Shown here one piece after another: positions 1 through 8,116 of a stretch of 26,631 bases of DNA. The notes below the pieces were generated by a model. The model ran no database searches. It worked only from the letters and a program-made list of their open reading frames with translations, and was not told the DNA's origin. Source of the stretch: Bacteroidetes bacterium UBA3022 (lineage in GTDB: Bacteria > Bacteroidota > Bacteroidia > Chitinophagales > BACL12). Each line of letters begins with the position of its first letter. The first letter of the stretch is position 1. A program made the translations under genes and the position numbers. Where the stretch lies: assembly GCA_002346225.1 (NCBI GenBank), contig DDYY01000024.1:1-26631 (forward strand), in the 5' to 3' direction.

Positions 1-314
1 GGATAACAGGTTTCAAAACCACACTGGACTGGAGCATCAAATATGTAAGCAGACAATACCTCGATAATACCACCAATATAGACCGCAGCTTGGATCCATT
101 CTATACTACCGACCTGCAATTCAATGCCACCTGGAAACAACCGGTTTTGGGCGAGTTGACACTTTTTGCCAGGGTGAACAACCTGCTCAATCACCAGTAT
201 GAAGCCAATGGATGGGTATATCGGTTTGTCTATGAAGGCATGGAACAGGAACTGAACGGTTACTATCCGCAGGCTGGTGTACACTTTGCTGGAGGACTGA
301 GCTGGCGATGGTGA
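1..314 (+). CDS. TonB-dependent receptor, C-terminal fragment (5' end outside window)
   Basis: The reading frame is open from base 3 to the stop at 312-314, giving 103 residues of the end of a protein. The residues alternate hydrophobic and polar in short beta-strands. The segment LFARVNNLLNHQYEANG, followed by a gap and a final strand ending in Trp, is typical of the last strands of an outer-membrane TonB-dependent receptor barrel, where a conserved 'v.NLl...Ye..gw' stretch precedes the terminal aromatic residue. Such receptors import siderophores, cobalamin or glycans using energy from TonB-ExbB-ExbD. A tonB/exbBD set lies about 16 kb downstream, but nothing ties the two together. The plug domain and substrate-specifying part are not visible, so the substrate cannot be named. 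The only internal start candidate is a TTG at 90, which lies inside the barrel and is not a real start. Confidence 0.82.
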   Translation, partial: ITGFKTTLDWSIKYVSRQYLDNTTNIDRSLDPFYTTDLQFNATWKQPVLGELTLFARVNNLLNHQYEANGWVYRFVYEGMEQELNGYYPQAGVHFAGGLSWRW

Positions 315-349
315 ACAAGTTAATGTGGATGCAGTTTAAATAAAGGGTT

Positions 350-365
350 TAATCCATTTGGATTA
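350..365. promoter_or_regulatory. Perfect 7-bp dyad upstream of the FG-GAP gene (candidate operator)
   Basis: TAATCCA (350-356), TT, then TGGATTA (359-365) is a perfect inverted repeat. The 2-base centre is too tight for an RNA hairpin, so a dimeric protein site fits better than a terminator. It overlaps the only TTTG (357-360) that could act as a -33 box for the -7 element at 378-385. The operator role is inference. Confidence 0.4.
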
Positions 366-377
366 GTAACTATTCAT

Positions 378-385
378 TAATTTTG
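378..385 (+). promoter_or_regulatory. Putative Bacteroidota -7 promoter element for the FG-GAP gene
   Basis: TAATTTTG matches the Bacteroidota -7 consensus TAnnTTTG at every fixed position. A TTTG at 357-360 lies 17 bp upstream, slightly closer than the usual spacing of about 19. The ATG at 418 would have a leader of roughly 25-30 nt. Confidence 0.45.
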
Positions 386-417
386 AAATAAGTGGCTTTT
401 TGCCATATTGTTTTAAT

Positions 418-3012
418 ATGACGCTTATGCAGATAACTTCCATTTCTGGGAAAAAGTGGGGACTTGCGTTCATCGCGTTGGTCACAACATCTTTATTGTT
501 GATGCATAATCAGTCACCGCAAAATCAGACCAATGATGCAGGCTTCAATCCCGAATGGTCCGCTACGTCATGGGCCAGAAAAAGAGCAATGGACCGGGCA
601 AATGTTCCGGCCGACTGGCTTCAGGTCATAGAACAGCAATTGCAACCTACAGGCAACACATTTCGGACAGAAAGCGATGGAACTTATACGCTGGCTTCCA
701 GGGATGGTTCTTTAGCATACCGGGTGAACAAAGACGGATTTAATGTTGCAGGAGAGGATTGGGAAGTGGATTTTACATCGGTAGAACCCGACCATTTCAT
801 GGGTGTTCAACAGGTGTCTGACTACGAATTAAGATTTCAATTCGAACATTACGACTTGCAATACCTCAGCACTGCCGCCGGACTCAGGCAGAATATCATC
901 TATCGGGAAAAGAAAGATGGCCCGACAGTAGATTACGTACAAACTATCACTAGCGACCTTGATAAGCAAATTGTAGATAATGCACTGGTGCTGAGCAAAG
1001 GCAATAAGAAAGTATTTACCTACACCGATTTGAAGGTATGGGACAAGGAGGGCACCCTGCTCTCCGGCACGATGGAATGGGTGGAAGCCAATCAGCTGGC
1101 ACTTTCAGTAAATGTCGCACAAGCAGCATTCCCCGTTACCATTGACCCCGTCTCCACAACCTACGACTGGAAGATAGAAGGTGGATCACTGACAGCTAAC
1201 CTCGGTTTCTGGATAGCCGGTAATGGCGACTTAAATGGTGATGGTTACTCAGATGTTGTGGTTGGTGCTCCCGACAGAACCAATACAGTTACAAGACAGG
1301 GAGCTATCTTGATTTTTTACGGTGGTCCGGAAGGCCTTCCCCTCGAGCCAGACAAAGTGATTTATGGAGAGACCGTGAATGCCTCGATGGGAAAATGTAT
1401 TTCTATTGAAGGAGATGTCAACGGAGATGGTTATGATGACTTACTGGTAGGTTCTCATCAGTACAGCAATCCCCAGAACTTTGAAGGAAAAGCATATTTG
1501 TTTTATGGCAGTGCAGAAGGTGTGAGTGATGAGTGGGGTTGGAGTTTTGAAGCCGACAGGGCACAGGCAAAGCTCGGCGAGGCACTAACGATGGCTGGCG
1601 ACTTGAATGGCGACGGCTATGATGATGTCTGCATTGGAGCACATGGTTGGGACAACGTAGAAGAAATGGGGTCAGCTGGAAATAAAGCCGGAAAGTTCTG
1701 GGTGTTCCACGGTAGCGCCGATGGGCTCTCAGAAGTACCGGCCATGGAATGCGTAGCAGACATTACAGATGCCAACCTTGGTATTTCTATAGATAAAGCA
1801 GGCGATGTAAACGGCGATGGATATGACGATCTCCATGTGGGTGGGTACATCTTTTTGATAGGGGATGGCATGATTTGCACCTTCCACGGCGGTCCAGGTG
1901 GAGCGGATAATACCCCTGATTTTATGGCTATCGGCGGCGCAGAAGATACTTCCTTTTATGCTGTCAATCTTTCCAATGCAGGTGATGTGAACGGTGACGG
2001 ATACAACGATGTGGTGATTGGTGTACCGCGTTTCGACGCTGGCGGTATTTATCAAAGTGGCAAGCTACACCTACATTACGGAGGCCCTGCCGGTATCGAT
2101 ACCAATATCGCCTGGGTAGTACAGGGAACACAATACGATGAGCGATTCGCCTTCAATGTAAACGATGGCCATGACCTGAATAATGATGGCTATGACGATG
2201 TACTTGTTACTTCTAAATATTATTTAGATCCCGCGCTCATGGATAGCGTGGGTAAAACCATGGTGTATTTCGGAAGCCCCAATGGACCTTCCTTAACTCC
2301 GGGTTGGGAGTTCATCGGTGAATCCACCAATGGCGCAGGTACCAATACTTGTTTTGCGGGAGATGTGAATGGCGATGGGCAGGATGATATTCTTATTTCC
2401 GGAAATTCTTATACCAATAACTTCACAAGCGAAGGTGTGGTATATGGTTTCTACGGAAAGAAATTTGCCTGTGATCCACCAGAAGACTTTCAGGTTATCA
2501 GTACTTCACCAACCAATGCATCCTTTACCTGGAAGTGGCTGTACGGCTCGACCAATTACAAGCTATTCCTTAAGGAATTAGGTTCAGGCTCCAATCCGCT
2601 ATCACTGGATATGACAGGCAACAGCGTTACTGTAACCGGATTAAAACCGGGTACCAGCTATCAGTGCTATGTCAAAGCCCGTTGTGAAGATGGTTATACG
2701 GAGCGAAGTGAGATGGTCATTATACAAACGCCACCACTTAGAATGGACGATACCTTTGCAGCAGAGGAACCCAAATTGTTTCCCAATCCGGTCAAAGATG
2801 TATTGCACATAGATTTCGGCACCTCCAGTGGTAATGCCGTGCTACGCGCATTCGACATGTCGGGGAACCAGGTAATCAATCGGTCCTTCCAGCTCAATGG
2901 CAACAGACAGGCTGATGTTACGGAAATGCAGGATTTACAGGACGGTATGTACATCATTTCCCTCGAAGTGAATGGCACCAGCAGGTCTTTTAAAATTACC
3001 AGGGCGCGCTGA
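418..3012 (+). CDS. Secreted FG-GAP/integrin-alpha-like beta-propeller protein with FN3 domain and T9SS sorting tail
   Basis: This 864-residue protein was probably exported by Sec and then by the type IX secretion system to the cell surface or medium. A hydrophobic segment near residues 13-31 serves as signal peptide or anchor. Residues of about 40-250 form a beta-rich N-terminal domain ending in FPVTIDPV, a sequence often seen just before such propellers. Seven FG-GAP repeats follow at about 60-65 residue spacing (near residues 268, 331, 394, 461, 521, 583 and 647). Each carries a calcium-binding D-x-N-G-D-G-x-x-D-D loop, for example GDVNGDGYDDLLVG, so a seven-bladed propeller is expected. 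A fibronectin type III domain occupies about 684-770. A Por-secretion-type C-terminal tail (KLFPNPVKDVLHI ... DGMYIISL) occupies about 785-864. I chose the ATG at 418; an in-frame TTG at 400 lies upstream and an ATG at 427 is also possible. The repeats suggest adhesion or ligand binding, but the ligand is unknown. Confidence 0.88.
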   Translation: MTLMQITSISGKKWGLAFIALVTTSLLLMHNQSPQNQTNDAGFNPEWSATSWARKRAMDRANVPADWLQVIEQQLQPTGNTFRTESDGTYTLASRDGSLAYRVNKDGFNVAGEDWEVDFTSVEPDHFMGVQQVSDYELRFQFEHYDLQYLSTAAGLRQNIIYREKKDGPTVDYVQTITSDLDKQIVDNALVLSKGNKKVFTYTDLKVWDKEGTLLSGTMEWVEANQLALSVNVAQAAFPVTIDPVSTTYDWKIEGGSLTANLGFWIAGNGDLNGDGYSDVVVGAPDRTNTVTRQGAILIFYGGPEGLPLEPDKVIYGETVNASMGKCISIEGDVNGDGYDDLLVGSHQYSNPQNFEGKAYLFYGSAEGVSDEWGWSFEADRAQAKLGEALTMAGDLNGDGYDDVCIGAHGWDNVEEMGSAGNKAGKFWVFHGSADGLSEVPAMECVADITDANLGISIDKAGDVNGDGYDDLHVGGYIFLIGDGMICTFHGGPGGADNTPDFMAIGGAEDTSFYAVNLSNAGDVNGDGYNDVVIGVPRFDAGGIYQSGKLHLHYGGPAGIDTNIAWVVQGTQYDERFAFNVNDGHDLNNDGYDDVLVTSKYYLDPALMDSVGKTMVYFGSPNGPSLTPGWEFIGESTNGAGTNTCFAGDVNGDGQDDILISGNSYTNNFTSEGVVYGFYGKKFACDPPEDFQVISTSPTNASFTWKWLYGSTNYKLFLKELGSGSNPLSLDMTGNSVTVTGLKPGTSYQCYVKARCEDGYTERSEMVIIQTPPLRMDDTFAAEEPKLFPNPVKDVLHIDFGTSSGNAVLRAFDMSGNQVINRSFQLNGNRQADVTEMQDLQDGMYIISLEVNGTSRSFKITRAR

Positions 3013-3045
3013 TAATCAGAACGTGCACCGGTATTGTCTGCCATT

Positions 3046-3447
3046 ATGAACCGAAAAATTATCCTGAGCGAAATACTCGTTAAAGCGGTAAGAAGCAGCG
3101 GAAAAGGTGGGCAGCACGTCAATAAAGTATCTACCCGGATTGAACTCTACTTTCAGCCCGGAATGAGCGATGGCTTATCGGAGAGCGAAAAGGCATTAAT
3201 AGAACAGAACCTCGCAGCCAAAATCTCGTCCGATGGTATCCTTCGCATCACCTGCGACCAATCCCGTTCTCAGGCCCGCAATAAGGAAATTGCCATTGCC
3301 AAACTGATGGCTTTACTGGAAGATGCTCTGAGAGAAAAAAAGCAGCGCAAAAAAACGCGTATTCCGGAAGGTGCCAAACGGCGCAGACTGGAGGAAAAAG
3401 CCAAAAGAGCGAAACTGAAGTCAGAGCGGCGCAACCCTGAGTGGTAA
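3046..3447 (+). CDS. arfB: Alternative ribosome-rescue factor ArfB (peptidyl-tRNA hydrolase, YaeJ/ICT1 family)
   Basis: This 133-residue protein hydrolyses peptidyl-tRNA on ribosomes stalled at the 3' end of an mRNA without a stop codon. The catalytic GGQ is at residues 21-23 within SGKGGQHVNKVSTRIEL, and the one-domain length rules out a full class I release factor. The C-terminal third is strongly basic (KKQRKKTR ... KRRRLEEKAKRAKLKSERR). In this family that tail threads into the empty mRNA entry channel and senses non-stop ribosomes. The ATG at 3046 starts the protein at the family's usual position; an in-frame TTG at 3034 is less likely. It starts 33 bp after the FG-GAP gene and may be read through from it or have its own weak promoter. 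It ends 10 bp from the stop of convergent prfC, another translation-termination factor. Confidence 0.92.
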   Translation: MNRKIILSEILVKAVRSSGKGGQHVNKVSTRIELYFQPGMSDGLSESEKALIEQNLAAKISSDGILRITCDQSRSQARNKEIAIAKLMALLEDALREKKQRKKTRIPEGAKRRRLEEKAKRAKLKSERRNPEW

Positions 3448-3457
3448 ATCGCGCATG

Positions 3458-5053
3458 TTACCCATTCACAGTCATGAACTCTGTAGTGGTGTGAAAGGTA
3501 ATGTCCGGGTTATTCTCAATCGCGACATTCAAGGCCCAGGTTGTCTCGGCCATAAAAACAGGTTGTTTATCCTTATCAAAATAGATGTACTCACTTTTCA
3601 GCCGAATAAACTCATCGAGTTGCTTTTTATCCTTACTGGTGATCCAGCACGCCTTGTGCATGGGAATAGGAGAGAAGCGGCACTTGGCACCATATTCATT
3701 CTCCAGACGATATTGAATAACATCAAACTGCAGCTGACCTACAGTACCTACCACCTTTCTGTTGCCCGCACTGTGCACAAAGAGCTGCGCCACACCTTCT
3801 TCGGTGAGTTGTACAATCCCTTTGTCGAGCTGTTTCGATTTCATCGGATCGCTGTTGACCAACTCCATGAAAATTTCAGGTGAAAAACTGGGAATTCCCA
3901 CATAATGGACTTTTTCCCCTTCCGATAAGGTATCGCCGATTTTGAAGTTACCTGTATCGTAAAGACCAATCACATCTCCCGGATATGCTTCATCAATCAC
4001 ATCCTTGGAAGCTGCCATAAAAGAATAGGGGTTGTTGAAGCGCAGCGCTTTATCAAGACGTACATGCTTGTAAAAAGTATTGCGTTCAAAGGTGCCGGAA
4101 ACTACCCTTAGAAAGGCAATTCTGTCGCGGTGGCGCGGATCAATGTTGGCGTGAATTTTAAATACGAAACCGGTAAAGGCTTTTTCTTCAGGGGACACTT
4201 GTCGCTCTTCCGCATGTCTGCCCATAGGTCGGGGAGCGATTTCAATAAAGGTCTCCAGCAATTCCTGTACCCCAAAATTATTGATAGCACTACCAAAGAA
4301 CACCGGAGCAATATGCGCATCTCTGTATTGTTCTACAGAAAACGGATCGTACACACCTTCAATCAGTTCCACATCATGCCGCAATTGATCAGCATCTTTT
4401 TCACCCACCTGCTCATTCAACAAGGGGTCATTCAGATCATCAATTGTTATACTGTCCTGCTCCCGCTTTTGAGAACCGGGAACAAACAACTTCAGGTCCT
4501 TTTGATACAAGGAGTAGACGCCCTTGAAGAAACTTCCGGTATTGATGGGCCACGATAGCGGACGCACACGGATGTTCAATTTCTCTTCGAGCTCGTCGAG
4601 TAAATCAAAAGGATCTTTCCCGTCACGGTCCATTTTATTGACAAAAATGATAACCGGGATGGCCCGCAAGCGACATACCTGCATCAATTTCTCTGTCTGC
4701 TCCTCCACACCCTTCACGCAATCTACTACAAGGATTACACTGTCCACAGCGGTGAGTGTACGGTAGGTATCTTCAGCAAAGTCCTTGTGACCGGGCGTAT
4801 CCAGCAGGTTAATCAGGTGCGATTCGTATTCAAAAGTCATGACCGAAGTGGCAACAGAGATACCCCTCTGACGCTCAATCTCCATAAAGTCGCTCGTAGC
4901 ACTTTTTTTAATCTTATTGCTCTTGACCGCACCGGCCACCTGAATAGCCCCGCCATAGAGGAGAAATTTTTCTGTTAAGGTGGTTTTACCGGCATCAGGG
5001 TGACTGATAATGGCAAAAGTTCGTCTGCGTGCTATTTCGGATTCCAATGACAT
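3458..5053 (-). CDS. prfC: Peptide chain release factor 3 (GTPase)
   Basis: RF3 is a cytoplasmic translational GTPase that removes RF1/RF2 from the ribosome after peptide release and takes part in post-peptidyl-transfer quality control. The 531 residues match the usual family length of about 530. The G domain is complete: SHPDAGKTTLTEKFLLYGG is the P-loop, LLDTPGHKDF is the G3 motif, and FVNKMDRDGKDP is G4. GAIQVAGAVK and QRGISVATSVM are typical of RF3 switch regions, and KCRFSPIPMHKACWI lies in the C-terminal RF3-specific domain. I start at the ATG at 5053 (MSLESEIARRRTFAI), which matches RF3 N-termini. A TTG seven codons upstream is in frame but not needed. A -7 promoter match at 5062-5069 lies only 8 bp before this start, implying a very short 5' leader. 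It is divergent from the methyltransferase-like gene at 5123. Confidence 0.96.
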   Translation of the reverse strand: MSLESEIARRRTFAIISHPDAGKTTLTEKFLLYGGAIQVAGAVKSNKIKKSATSDFMEIERQRGISVATSVMTFEYESHLINLLDTPGHKDFAEDTYRTLTAVDSVILVVDCVKGVEEQTEKLMQVCRLRAIPVIIFVNKMDRDGKDPFDLLDELEEKLNIRVRPLSWPINTGSFFKGVYSLYQKDLKLFVPGSQKREQDSITIDDLNDPLLNEQVGEKDADQLRHDVELIEGVYDPFSVEQYRDAHIAPVFFGSAINNFGVQELLETFIEIAPRPMGRHAEERQVSPEEKAFTGFVFKIHANIDPRHRDRIAFLRVVSGTFERNTFYKHVRLDKALRFNNPYSFMAASKDVIDEAYPGDVIGLYDTGNFKIGDTLSEGEKVHYVGIPSFSPEIFMELVNSDPMKSKQLDKGIVQLTEEGVAQLFVHSAGNRKVVGTVGQLQFDVIQYRLENEYGAKCRFSPIPMHKACWITSKDKKQLDEFIRLKSEYIYFDKDKQPVFMAETTWALNVAIENNPDITFHTTTEFMTVNG

Positions 5054-5061
5054 AAGCGCCG

Positions 5062-5069
5062 CAAAGTTA
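5062..5069 (-). promoter_or_regulatory. Putative -7 promoter element for prfC
   Basis: On the minus strand this reads TAACTTTG, a full match to TAnnTTTG. The prfC ATG begins 8 bp downstream, so the transcript would carry only a few bases of leader. No convincing -33 TTTG lies at the usual distance upstream, so the call is tentative. Confidence 0.4.
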
Positions 5070-5122
5070 ATCAAACATGCCGCATGCCACTATGGAAGTA
5101 TTTGCTACTTTAGCCAACGCGA

Positions 5123-5581
5123 ATGAGACATTCAACCAAAGCCTATATAATGGTGGTGCTGCAGTTTCTGCTGCTGACAGCCATTGTATTTCCCATGTCC
5201 CACCAGGCCCCGGAGCCGGGAATCTTCTGGAAAATAGTTGGTGGCTTGCTGATGGCTGTGGGCTTCATAACCGGTATGATGGCTATACAGCGCATCAATA
5301 GATTTTTATCTGTAATGCCTGAACCAGTGGAAGGAGCTAAGCTGATTACCTATGGCATCTACAAATACATCAGGCATCCAATGTATAGCGCGTTGGTTAC
5401 GGCAAGCATAGGATATGCGACTTTTACGTTGGATGTCTACAGAGCCTTATTATCCATTTTGCTGCTGGTGCTCTTTGAATGCAAAACCCAGTACGAAGAA
5501 TCACGCCTGATGCAAGTGTTTCCCGATTATAGATCTTATCAGCAAACAACAGGTAAATTTTTTCCGCGCATCTTTCAATGA
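5123..5581 (+). CDS. Isoprenylcysteine carboxyl methyltransferase-like integral membrane protein
   Basis: This 152-residue membrane protein belongs to the ICMT/phospholipid-methyltransferase-like superfamily of SAM-dependent enzymes. Hydrophobic segments lie at about residues 8-26, 36-56 and 88-115. The family signature is visible: YGIYKYIRHPMYSAL (an RHP motif that helps bind SAM), then about 50 residues later a conserved acidic pair in QYEESRLMQVFPDYRSYQQ. The bacterial members are mostly uncharacterised, so the substrate is unknown; it need not be a prenylcysteine. The ATG at 5123 gives a sensible N-terminus (MRHSTKAYIMVV). It is divergent from prfC with a 69-bp gap. A weak -7-like TACTTTAG (5106-5113, one mismatch to TAnnTTTG) sits 9 bp before the start. 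yhhQ follows after 6 bp, so the two are probably cotranscribed. Confidence 0.78.
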   Translation: MRHSTKAYIMVVLQFLLLTAIVFPMSHQAPEPGIFWKIVGGLLMAVGFITGMMAIQRINRFLSVMPEPVEGAKLITYGIYKYIRHPMYSALVTASIGYATFTLDVYRALLSILLLVLFECKTQYEESRLMQVFPDYRSYQQTTGKFFPRIFQ

Positions 5582-5587
5582 ACCTCT

Positions 5588-6361
5588 ATGAAGCAGCACA
5601 TCATACATCATAAGCCATCCATACTGTTTCTAACATTGGGTGTTTTCTTTGTTGTCAATGCACTCATTGCAGAATTCATAGGCGTAAAAATTTTCGCCCT
5701 GGAGCCCACACTGGGTATTCAGAATTTCAACTGGAATTTATTCGGTGAAGTGGGTACCCTCAATTTCACTGTCGGTGTATTGCTGTGGCCCTTTGTATTC
5801 ATCATGACGGATATTATCAATGAATACTTTGGTATGAAAGGAGTGAGGCGCCTGTCCTACATGGCCATAGTATTTATCATATATGCTTTTGTTATCATCT
5901 TTATCGGTATACGCCTCGCACCTGCATCATTCTGGGTGGGCTCCTATGCCGAAAGCGGCGTGCCGGATATGCAAAGTGCGTATGCGGCAGTTTTTGGTCA
6001 GGGAATGTGGATTATAGCCGGATCTGTGTTGGCATTCCTAATCGGACAGCTGGCAGATGTCTTCTTCTTCCACAGAATCAAAGCCATCACAGGTGAAAAG
6101 CGATTGTGGTTAAGAGCCACCGGCTCCACTGCCATTTCGCAAATATTCGATAGCGTGGTGGTGTTGTATGTGGCATTTGTTATCGGTCCGCAACACTGGA
6201 GTATTTCCTTATGGCTGGCCGTTGCGACCGTAAATTACATCTACAAGCTGACAGCAGCCATAATCCTGACGCCACTGCTATACGTTGTTCATGCCTTGAT
6301 AGACCGCTACCTTGGGGAGGAACTCAGTCTGAAGCTGCGCAAAGACGCTATGGAAAACTAA
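5588..6361 (+). CDS. yhhQ: Queuosine precursor transporter, YhhQ/VUT family
   Basis: This inner-membrane protein of 257 residues has about six hydrophobic helices, including FLTLGVFFVVNALIAEFIGV near the N-terminus and IVFIIYAFVIIFIGIRL in the middle. FVFIMTDIINEYFGMKGVRRL is the conserved family signature between helices 2 and 3. A later DSVVVLYVAFVIGP helix and NYIYKLTAAIILTPLLYVVH complete the fold. Characterised YhhQ proteins import 7-deazaguanine precursors (preQ0/preQ1) used to make queuosine in tRNA. No queuosine biosynthesis gene is in this window, so substrate assignment rests on family resemblance. It follows the methyltransferase-like gene by 6 bp. Its TAA (6359-6361) directly abuts the stop codon of the convergent SIMPL gene (6362-6364). 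Confidence 0.88.
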   Translation: MKQHIIHHKPSILFLTLGVFFVVNALIAEFIGVKIFALEPTLGIQNFNWNLFGEVGTLNFTVGVLLWPFVFIMTDIINEYFGMKGVRRLSYMAIVFIIYAFVIIFIGIRLAPASFWVGSYAESGVPDMQSAYAAVFGQGMWIIAGSVLAFLIGQLADVFFFHRIKAITGEKRLWLRATGSTAISQIFDSVVVLYVAFVIGPQHWSISLWLAVATVNYIYKLTAAIILTPLLYVVHALIDRYLGEELSLKLRKDAMEN

Positions 6362-7087
6362 TTACCTGGTGGCAAATGATAACTTGACAGTTATCGTCGC
6401 AGTCTTTTTCCGGGACGAGGTATTATAAGCCCCACCCCAGGAGTAATCTTCGCTGGAATTCTGACCTATTATCTGGAATACGCCCATGCTGGCAGATTGC
6501 AAATCGCCCAGACGGGCATTGGATTCAGTGGCAATATTCTCTGCCCGCTGCCTGCCATCGGATGTTGCCTTTGCAATCAGCTCTAGTTTAAGAGATTCCA
6601 GGTTGGTATAATAGTATTGGGGACTGTTGCTGTACAATTCTACGCCTCTGTTAATCAGTTCTGTTACTTCGCGCGACAGACTTTCTATCTGATCGATATT
6701 GTTGCTTTGAATACTTACCGATTGCTCCAGATTATACCCGGAGAAACGGGAAACGTATTTTCCATTCTGGTCGTAGTAGCTTTCGTAATCCCGGTTGATG
6801 CTGACAGAAGAGAACACAATCTCCTCATCCTTTATGCCTTTGTCCTTGAGGTAACCCTTAATGATATTTCTGTCGGAGTCAAGCTGCGCATAAGCCTCTT
6901 TCAGCTCGGGACTCTTTTTCTGAAAGTAGCCCGACCAGACAACCAGGTCGCTTTCAAAGTCCGTCTTTCCGGCACCGGTAACAGCAATGGTATTCTGATA
7001 GTCGTAGCGATTTTTAAATGCATTACCCAGAATATAGCCGGTCAGTATGACAGCTAGGGCAATGATGAGGGCATTCAGGTTTTTCAT
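6362..7087 (-). CDS. SIMPL (DUF541) domain protein
   Basis: This 241-residue protein has a single N-terminal hydrophobic segment (about residues 4-24, NALIIALAVILTGYILGNAF), acting as signal peptide or membrane anchor. It is followed by one SIMPL domain. Family hallmarks are the ITVTGAGK-like first strand (here IAVTGAGKTDFESDLVVW), a long DRNIIKGYLKDKGIKDEEIVFSS helix-strand unit, and YYTNLESLKLELIAKATSDG followed by the RAENIA segment near the C-terminus. SIMPL proteins (for example BP26/Omp28, and YggE linked to oxidative stress) are periplasmic or surface-associated and form rings in some cases, but their molecular role is poorly defined. This is the last gene of a five-gene minus-strand operon, 30 bp after the Ycf48-like gene. 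Its stop codon abuts yhhQ's, leaving no room for a terminator. Confidence 0.85.
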   Translation of the reverse strand: MKNLNALIIALAVILTGYILGNAFKNRYDYQNTIAVTGAGKTDFESDLVVWSGYFQKKSPELKEAYAQLDSDRNIIKGYLKDKGIKDEEIVFSSVSINRDYESYYDQNGKYVSRFSGYNLEQSVSIQSNNIDQIESLSREVTELINRGVELYSNSPQYYYTNLESLKLELIAKATSDGRQRAENIATESNARLGDLQSASMGVFQIIGQNSSEDYSWGGAYNTSSRKKTATITVKLSFATR

Positions 7088-7117
7088 ATTAACTGTGTAT
7101 GTTCTTTCAACGATGGT

Positions 7118-8116
7118 TTATCTTGATATCGTATATTTTCCTGTCTTTCCATTAGGTCCTGCGAGATAAAAATCTCCATTGGGAGCAGGAGCGAGTGTAT
7201 GAAAGGCTTCCTCACTTACAGCAACACACGCGAAAGCACCCCATTGCGCTCTGTCTATACCTCCGGGTCCACAGATAAGTATGACACCGTTTTCTCCTAT
7301 ACCTATAGAAGAGCGATAACCGGCGGGCATCACTGAAAATGGCTGCCACTGATAGCCGCCATCAATTGCATAGTAGGTGTTGGGTGTAGTTTCCAATTCC
7401 AGGGTATAATCGCCACCGGTCACGACACCCATTTTATTGTTTTTAAAATGCATGCCATAGATCCCAGAAGCCGCTGAAACCGCATAGGGAAGGGCAGCCC
7501 TTTGTTCACAGGCATGTGACAGGTCGCAACCAATAATCAAAGCACCTCCGATACCTGTCGCCCATGCATAGGTTGAGTCATCCAGCCATTGAATACCCGA
7601 GCCACTGGCAGCAAATGCAGCAGTACCTTCAGGTAATTGGATAGAGCGCTCTTGTTTCCAGAAATGGCCGGATTCCGACGATGCGAGCAATAACATATAT
7701 CCTTCAATAGGGTCACCATATAGTATGCAATCGCCATTGCTGTTGCAATCCATCCCATCCAAAAAATAAGTTGAATCCGGGGAGCTATACACTGTCCTGA
7801 AGGTTAAACCATTATCTTCAGAAATCAGTATGGCAGCAGGCAGGGTAGAGCTCATTACCAGCACGGTGCTGTCATTGATTTTTTCGATATCCCTGAATTC
7901 CGCACTTTCCCAGCCCGGTATCTGCTGAAATGCCCAGTCGCCCCCACCATTTACTGTAGAACCGATATAACCGGCGCTGCCACTCACCCAGACCTCATCA
8001 TTCGTGTAGACATGAATACCCCTCAGACTGGTAGGCAAATCGTTATTCCATACTTGCAGGGATTCGCCTTCAGCGGCAATCAGAGATAACAGGTATAGTA
8101 AACCGTACAGCATCAT
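7118..8116 (-). CDS. Secreted Ycf48-like/BNR-repeat beta-propeller protein
   Basis: This 332-residue protein has a short hydrophobic N-terminus (MMLYGLLYLLSLIAAEGES), likely a signal peptide. The rest is a beta-propeller of the Ycf48/BNR type: LRGIHVYTNDEVWVSGSAGY, then GWESAEFRDIEKINDS with VLVMSS, ISEDNGLTFRTVY, an FLDGMDC segment and GDPIEGYMLLLASSESGHFW. This block order matches bacterial proteins often annotated as 'photosystem II stability factor-like' or 'oxidoreductase'. Neither name is justified here, and no catalytic residues can be assigned. The start at 8116 overlaps the stop of the upstream lipoprotein gene (ATGA), and a second ATG one codon later at 8113 is also possible. The overlap indicates translational coupling in the envelope operon. 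Confidence 0.78.
   Translation of the reverse strand: MMLYGLLYLLSLIAAEGESLQVWNNDLPTSLRGIHVYTNDEVWVSGSAGYIGSTVNGGGDWAFQQIPGWESAEFRDIEKINDSTVLVMSSTLPAAILISEDNGLTFRTVYSSPDSTYFLDGMDCNSNGDCILYGDPIEGYMLLLASSESGHFWKQERSIQLPEGTAAFAASGSGIQWLDDSTYAWATGIGGALIIGCDLSHACEQRAALPYAVSAASGIYGMHFKNNKMGVVTGGDYTLELETTPNTYYAIDGGYQWQPFSVMPAGYRSSIGIGENGVILICGPGGIDRAQWGAFACVAVSEEAFHTLAPAPNGDFYLAGPNGKTGKYTISR

Noticed and set aside
400..402. TTG start upstream of the FG-GAP gene (and similar upstream TTG starts at 3034, 5074 and 20000)
   Set aside because: Each has an in-frame ATG a few codons later that fits the family's N-terminus or the signal peptide better; the TTG at 20000 lies inside a promoter box.
1222..2400. 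Repeated GAT/GGA-rich DNA blocks as a DNA-level repeat array
   Set aside because: They encode the seven FG-GAP calcium loops with diverged third positions; this is protein repeat structure, not a recent DNA repeat.
3455..4558. Plus-strand open frames of up to 142 codons opposite prfC (3455-3883 and 4130-4558)
   Set aside because: Both lie wholly within the conserved RF3 coding region and resemble no family, so they are frame shadows.
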